Shown: positions 13,464-18,004 of the stretch, one piece after another | Layout: the number at the start of each line of letters is the position of its first letter | How positions within the stretch are numbered: the first letter of the stretch is position 1 | Source: Chloroflexota bacterium | GTDB taxonomy: Bacteria > Chloroflexota > Anaerolineae > Anaerolineales > Villigracilaceae | Direction: 5' to 3' | Length of the DNA stretch: 18,004 nucleotides | Assembly (NCBI GenBank): GCA_020217065.1 | Contig: JAIWOB010000099.1 | Coordinates: forward strand, 1-18,004 | The notes under the pieces: generated by a model | Seen by the model: the letters and a program-made list of their open reading frames with translations, nothing else | What the model was told of the DNA's origin: nothing | The model's database searches: none | Position numbers and translations under genes: made by a program

Positions 13464-15074
13464 ATGACGGCGAAATATTTATTCTTCACAGGCGGCGTCG
13501 TTTCCTCCGTCGGCAAAGGCGTGACTGCCGCCGCATTGGGGCTTTTACTCAAGGAACGCGGATTCAAAGTCGCAGTGCAAAAGCTTGACCCCTACATCAA
13601 TGTGGACCCCGGCACCATGTCGCCTTACCAGCATGGAGAGGTGTACGTGCTGGACGACGGAGCGGAAACCGACCTCGACCTGGGTCACTACGAAAGGTTT
13701 ATTGACAACCGCTTGACGCGGGTCAGCAACTTCACCACGGGACAAGTCTACGCCGAGACCATCGCCAAGGAAAGACGCGGCGACTATCTTGGCGGCACGA
13801 TACAGGTCATCCCGCACATCACCAACGAAATCAAACGCCGTATCGGTCTCGTCTCAAAAGAAACGGGAGCGGAAATTGTGATTCTCGAAGTCGGCGGGAC
13901 GGTAGGCGATATCGAGTCTCAGCCCTTTTTGGAAGCCCTGCGCCAGCTCCGCAACGAGGTGGGACGCGAAAACTGCCTCTTCATTCACGTCACCTGGCTG
14001 CCAACCATCGGCGCGACGGGCGAAATCAAAACCAAGCCCACGCAGCATTCCGTCGCCGCTTTGCGCTCCATCGGCATCTCGCCAAACCTCATCATCGCGC
14101 GCGCCGACCAGGAAATAGACAAGGGACTGTGCGACAAAATCGCCCTCTTTTGCGACGTGGAGAAAGATTCCGTCATCCCGATGAAAACGGCGGATGTGTT
14201 GTACGAAGTCCCCCTCATTTTGGAAAAGATGGGAGTGGGAGAGTTGGCGTTGAAAAAACTTGGCATGAAAGCGAAATGCCAGCCCGATATGCAGCCGTGG
14301 GCGCAACTTGTGGAACATGTCCGCAAACCGAAACCTTCCATAAAAGTCGCGCTGGTTGGAAAATACGTCGAATTGCAGGATGCGTACATGTCTGTCCGCG
14401 AAGCGCTCAAACATGCGGCGCTGGCGAACGATGTGGAAGTGGAAATCGGCTGGGTGCATTCCGCCGACCTCGAAAAAGAAAAATGCTGGGAGGTGGTCCG
14501 CCAGGCGGACGCGGTGCTTGTCCCCGGCGGTTTCGGTTCGCGCGGCATCGAGGGCAAAATTCTCGCCGCGCGTTACGCCCGCGAAAACAAAGTTCCCTAT
14601 CTGGGGCTTTGCCTGGGAATGCAAGTGATGTGCATCGAATTCGCCCGCAACGTCCTCGATTTGGAAGAAGCCAATTCTTCCGAATTCGACCGCGGAACGA
14701 AATATCCGGTGATTGACTTAATGATTGACCAGCGCTCCATCACCGACATGGGCGGCACCATGCGGCTTGGGCTTTATCCATGCCTCCTGCAAGAGGGGAC
14801 AAAAGCCGCCGCCGCATACGGCGTCCCGCGCGTAGACGAAAGGCATCGCCACCGCTTCGAATTTAACAACGCCTACCGCGAGACGTTTCAAAGGAACGGC
14901 ATGTTGTTTTCAGGCTTATCGCCCGACGGCAAACTCGTGGAGATTGTGGAATTGGCGGAACATCCCTACATGGTCGCCTGCCAATTCCATCCCGAATTCC
15001 TTTCGCGCCCGATGAGACCGCACCCCCTCTTCGTAGGGCTGTTGAAAGCGGCAAAGGAAAGAGCTGGAAAATAA
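13464..15074 (+). CDS. pyrG: CTP synthase
   Basis: This is a 536-residue protein that makes CTP from UTP, ATP and glutamine-derived ammonia. The synthetase domain (1 to about 265) opens with KYLFFTGGVVSSVGKGVTAA, includes KLDPYINVDPGTMSPYQHGEV and ETDLDLGHYERF, and has VGGTVGDIES in the UTP/CTP region. The glutamine amidotransferase domain (about 285-536) has nucleophile C383 in GLCLGMQ, and H509 and E511 in QFHPEF complete the triad; HRHRFEFNN is also typical. The ATG at 13464 has AAGGA (13452-13456) seven bases upstream and gives the standard N-terminus, whereas an in-frame ATG at 13410 would add a non-homologous extension across a hairpin. The gene ends at a strong terminator. Confidence 0.98.
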   Translation: MTAKYLFFTGGVVSSVGKGVTAAALGLLLKERGFKVAVQKLDPYINVDPGTMSPYQHGEVYVLDDGAETDLDLGHYERFIDNRLTRVSNFTTGQVYAETIAKERRGDYLGGTIQVIPHITNEIKRRIGLVSKETGAEIVILEVGGTVGDIESQPFLEALRQLRNEVGRENCLFIHVTWLPTIGATGEIKTKPTQHSVAALRSIGISPNLIIARADQEIDKGLCDKIALFCDVEKDSVIPMKTADVLYEVPLILEKMGVGELALKKLGMKAKCQPDMQPWAQLVEHVRKPKPSIKVALVGKYVELQDAYMSVREALKHAALANDVEVEIGWVHSADLEKEKCWEVVRQADAVLVPGGFGSRGIEGKILAARYARENKVPYLGLCLGMQVMCIEFARNVLDLEEANSSEFDRGTKYPVIDLMIDQRSITDMGGTMRLGLYPCLLQEGTKAAAAYGVPRVDERHRHRFEFNNAYRETFQRNGMLFSGLSPDGKLVEIVELAEHPYMVACQFHPEFLSRPMRPHPLFVGLLKAAKERAGK

Positions 15075-15104
15075 AAAAAGCCCCGTCTCACGACGGGGTT
15101 TTTT
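15074..15104 (+). terminator. Rho-independent terminator after pyrG (bidirectional form)
   Basis: CCCCGTC (15081-15087) and GACGGGG (15092-15098) form a 7-bp GC-rich stem with a TCAC loop, followed by six T. A run of seven A precedes the stem, so it can also end the minus-strand pilin transcript, whose stop codon lies 22 bases beyond. Confidence 0.93.
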
Positions 15105-15125
15105 GTCTATATGGGTCAGCGTAAA

Positions 15126-15281
15126 TTACACGCCGCTGAGGCTGGAGTTGACTTTGCTGAATACGTTGCCGATGATGGGTCCCAAAATCATCAGGGCGGC
15201 AATCACAACGATGGCGACCAAAACGAGAATTAGAGCGTATTCAACAAGACCCTGACCTTTTTCCTTGGGTGAAAACAACAT
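15126..15281 (-). CDS. Flp-family type IVb pilin (51 residues)
   Basis: This short gene was found by reading the pyrG-eno spacer on the minus strand. The protein begins MLFSPKEKGQG, continues LVEYALILVLVAIVVIAALM, and ends in a short tail to GNVFSKVNSSLSGV. This is the Flp/type IVb prepilin plan: a short basic leader, a Gly (G9) for prepilin-peptidase cleavage, Glu at position +5 followed by Tyr (GLVEY), then one long hydrophobic helix. Flp pilins are exported and polymerised by Tad machinery. The start has AAAGGAG (complement of 15291-15297) nine bases upstream, and a good promoter lies further upstream at 15337-15364. No tad, rcp or prepilin peptidase gene is in the window, so the assembly system must be elsewhere. 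The gene lies opposite to pyrG and eno and has its own transcription signals. Confidence 0.9.
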   Translation of the reverse strand: MLFSPKEKGQGLVEYALILVLVAIVVIAALMILGPIIGNVFSKVNSSLSGV

Positions 15282-15308
15282 TGCCGTAATCTCCTTTCTT
15301 TAGAATTT

Positions 15309-15327
15309 CCCAGCCAGGTCCGCTGGG
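15309..15327 (-). other. Leader hairpin of the pilin mRNA
   Basis: CCCAGC (15309-15314) and GCTGGG (15322-15327) form a 6-bp stem with a seven-base loop in the predicted 5' leader of the pilin mRNA, a few bases after the inferred transcription start and before the Shine-Dalgarno sequence. It may stabilise the message; the function is inferred. Confidence 0.35.
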
Positions 15328-15336
15328 ATTATTTTT

Positions 15337-15364
15337 ATTTTACTCAGACCGCCAAATAATGCAA
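15337..15364 (-). promoter_or_regulatory. Promoter of the Flp-type pilin gene
   Basis: On the minus strand, TTGCAT (complement of 15359-15364), a 16-base spacer and TAAAAT (complement of 15337-15342) fit a sigma-70 promoter. Predicted initiation near 15330 gives a leader of about 48 bases. Confidence 0.6.
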
Positions 15365-15458
15365 GAGAATCCCTCACGTTTTTCTTAACAATTATGTCAG
15401 TCCTGAACGGGAAAATTTGGCAAAATATCCAAAATTCCTCTTCCTCTCAAAATCGGAT

Positions 15459-15464
15459 TATACT
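15459..15464 (+). promoter_or_regulatory. -10 box of eno
   Basis: TATACT lies 36 bases before the eno ATG and 22 bases before its Shine-Dalgarno sequence AGGAG (15487-15491). A matching -35 hexamer is not obvious, so the promoter is only partly supported. Confidence 0.4.
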
Positions 15465-15494
15465 TGGCGCGTCATTCATTAACACCAGGAGTAA

Positions 15495-16796
<1,302 letters not shown>

Positions 16797-16820
16797 CCCA
16801 AAGACGGCGGTTTGCAAACG

Positions 16821-16853
16821 ACGGACGCTTTTGCAGGCGTCCGTTATTTTTTA
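16821..16853 (+). terminator. Rho-independent terminator after eno
   Basis: ACGGACGC (16821-16828) and GCGTCCGT (16837-16844) form a perfect 8-bp stem with an eight-base loop, followed by TATTTTTTA. A separate 10-bp palindrome GTTTGCAAAC (16810-16819) lies just before it. The tail ends three bases before the -35 box of the next gene. Confidence 0.88.
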
Positions 16854-16855
16854 AG

Positions 16856-16883
16856 TTGACAAAGGCTTAAAAACGGCTATAAT
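16856..16883 (+). promoter_or_regulatory. Consensus sigma-70 promoter of the ROK repressor gene
   Basis: A perfect TTGACA (16856-16861) and a perfect TATAAT (16878-16883) are separated by 16 bases. Initiation is expected near 16890, inside the operator palindrome, giving a leader of about 23 bases with no Shine-Dalgarno sequence. This is the best promoter in the window, as expected for a promoter held down by a repressor. Confidence 0.85.
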
Positions 16884-16909
16884 TAGTTTGTTGCTCCAAC
16901 ATACTAATT
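16881..16909. promoter_or_regulatory. XylR-type operator palindrome over the -10 box and start site
   Basis: AATTAGTTTGTTG (16881-16893) and CAACATACTAATT (16897-16909) are inverted arms matching at 12 of 13 positions around CTC. The inner form, TTAGTTTGTT then five bases then AACATACTAA, differs by one base from the xyl operator arms (TTAGTTTGTT / AACAAACTAA) that I recall for Bacillus XylR. The site covers the end of the -10 box and the predicted transcription start, so a bound repressor would block initiation of its own gene. Confidence 0.8.
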
Positions 16910-16912
16910 CTC

Positions 16913-18004
16913 ATGAACAAGCATACCGCCGACCAGGTTTTTGTGCGCGAAATGAATTTATCAACCGTATTGCGGCTGATACATACGCATTCGCCCATTT
17001 CACGCGCGCAAATCGCCGTCGCCACCGGCTTGAACAAATCCACAGTGTCGAGTTTGGTGGATGAACTCTTGGCGAAAAAACTCGTGCATGAAACGGGCAG
17101 CAACTCCGGGGCGGCGGGACGCCCCGCCACTTGGCTGGAAATCAATCCGCAAGCGGGTCTAATTGTGGGAATGGAACTCGGAGTGGATTTTATCTCTGTC
17201 GCCGTGACCGACTTGCTGGGAAAAATCTCCTGGATGCGCAGAGAAGACACGAACGCCGGCGAAGGTCAGGAGAAAATGCTTGAGCAAGCGTCTCGTCTTA
17301 TCAAGGAAGCGATATCGGCAAACAAAAAAAAGGGCGCGCGTTTTTTGGGGCTTGGAGTTTCCACGCCCGGCACAGTGGATTTGGACAAAGGACTTCTTAT
17401 TTTTGCGCCGAATCTTCACTGGCATAACGTCCCTTTTCGAAAAATCTTCCATGAAAAAACGAAACTTAACGTCTATGTCGAAAACGACGCGAACGCGGCG
17501 ACCGTCGCCGAGCATTTATTCGGCATGGCGCGGCATAATACCGATTTTCTTTTTGTATTCGCCGGCGTTGGCATTGGCTGCGGCTTATTTCTAAACGGCA
17601 GGCTGTATCGCGGCAAAAATGGGTACGCGGGAGAAATTGGACATTCCCCGATTACGGCGGAGCCTTATCAAAACGTTTGCCATTGCGGAAATAAAGGCTG
17701 CTGGGAAACTTACGCCAATCAAGGCTCCATCATTCAGCGCGTACAAGAGCGATTAGAAAAAAAACAAAAAAGCCTCATTCCCGAACTGATGACGAAACTC
17801 AACGCCCCTCTTTCTATTTCGTTAATCAAACAGGCCGCCGACGCCGGAGACATTCAAGCCATCGAAGCGCTGGCGGAAGCGGGAAGCGCCATGGGACAGG
17901 GTTTTGCAGGGTTAAGCAATATCTTTAACCCTGAAAAAATCATTCTGGGCGGTCCCCTTAGCGTCATTGGAGAATACCTGCTGCCCGCCATTAAAAAAGA
18001 GATT
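16913..18004 (+). CDS. ROK-family transcriptional repressor, XylR/NagC-like (3' end outside window)
   Basis: The 364 visible residues run to the window end without a stop. The N-terminal winged helix-turn-helix includes ISRAQIAVATGLNKSTVSSLVDELL (about 29-53) and the wing GAAGRPA. The sugar-kinase-like ROK domain follows, with LGVSTPGTVD (147-156), ENDANAA (190-196, D192 at the catalytic position), AGVGIGCGLFLNGRLYRG, and EIGH (241-244). The zinc site H244, C256, C258, C263 (Hx11CxCx4C) is complete. Such proteins repress sugar-utilisation genes and release DNA on binding the sugar. The start at 16913 fits the family N-terminus, though there is no Shine-Dalgarno sequence. A XylR-type operator overlapping its own promoter suggests autoregulation and a xylose-like effector; that specificity is an inference, and target genes may lie downstream. 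Confidence 0.93.
   Translation, partial: MNKHTADQVFVREMNLSTVLRLIHTHSPISRAQIAVATGLNKSTVSSLVDELLAKKLVHETGSNSGAAGRPATWLEINPQAGLIVGMELGVDFISVAVTDLLGKISWMRREDTNAGEGQEKMLEQASRLIKEAISANKKKGARFLGLGVSTPGTVDLDKGLLIFAPNLHWHNVPFRKIFHEKTKLNVYVENDANAATVAEHLFGMARHNTDFLFVFAGVGIGCGLFLNGRLYRGKNGYAGEIGHSPITAEPYQNVCHCGNKGCWETYANQGSIIQRVQERLEKKQKSLIPELMTKLNAPLSISLIKQAADAGDIQAIEALAEAGSAMGQGFAGLSNIFNPEKIILGGPLSVIGEYLLPAIKKEI

Noticed and set aside
13854..14624. Open frame of 256 codons antisense to pyrG
   Set aside because: It is rich in Phe/His/Arg as expected for an antisense shadow, and pyrG is certain.
16810..16819. GTTTGCAAAC palindrome before the eno terminator as a second operator
   Set aside because: It lies upstream of the ROK promoter's -35 and does not share the TTAGTTTGTT half-site. 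A 10-bp palindrome alone is weak evidence.

Overview
This window looks like a chromosomal segment from an Anaerolineae-type member of the Chloroflexota. The clues are moderately high GC, an enolase and CTP synthase that resemble Chloroflexi proteins as I remember them, a lone roadblock/LC7 protein, a short Flp-type pilin, a long HerA/FtsK-like ATPase, and heptamer-periodic interspersed repeats. The assignment is inferred from gene content; no phylogeny was possible. Coding density is high. No tRNA, rRNA, insertion sequence, CRISPR array or phage module is visible.

Region 1 (1-2711). The C-terminal part of a UbiA prenyltransferase ends in a strong rho-independent terminator. An ABC ATPase and permease pair of the nitrate/sulfonate/taurine/riboflavin-precursor type follows, overlapping by ATGA. 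No substrate-binding protein lies in the window. The pair converges on an ICMT/PEMT-like membrane methyltransferase.

Region 2 (2712-8175). A repeat-containing spacer precedes a large HerA-like ATPase with a proline-rich linker and coiled coils (minus strand). A small four-helix membrane protein (minus) and a GT-C-like polytopic membrane protein (plus) are then transcribed divergently from two promoters whose -10 boxes lie almost at the start codons. A perfect 13-bp hairpin separates the GT-C-like gene from mfd.

Region 3 (8183-12795, minus). A signal-peptide/Ig-like/C-terminal-anchor protein, pth (peptidyl-tRNA hydrolase) and mfd (transcription-repair coupling factor) form a tight probable operon. 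mfd begins with TTG one base after the pth stop.

Region 4 (12957-16796). A roadblock/LC7 protein, pyrG and eno are on the plus strand, each ending in its own terminator. A 51-residue Flp/type IVb pilin gene sits on the minus strand between pyrG and eno.

Region 5 (16856-18004). A ROK-family repressor, truncated by the window end, has a consensus TTGACA-16-TATAAT promoter. A near-perfect palindrome overlapping its -10 box matches the xyl operator of Gram-positive XylR proteins, which suggests autoregulation and a role in sugar (possibly xylose) control.

The most unusual signal is a set of imperfect 7-bp tandem arrays placed inside coding sequence. One lies in the linker of the HerA-like protein and four or more lie in low-conservation parts of mfd. 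They resemble the heptameric STRR repeats known from cyanobacteria. No wholly new multi-gene system is evident.
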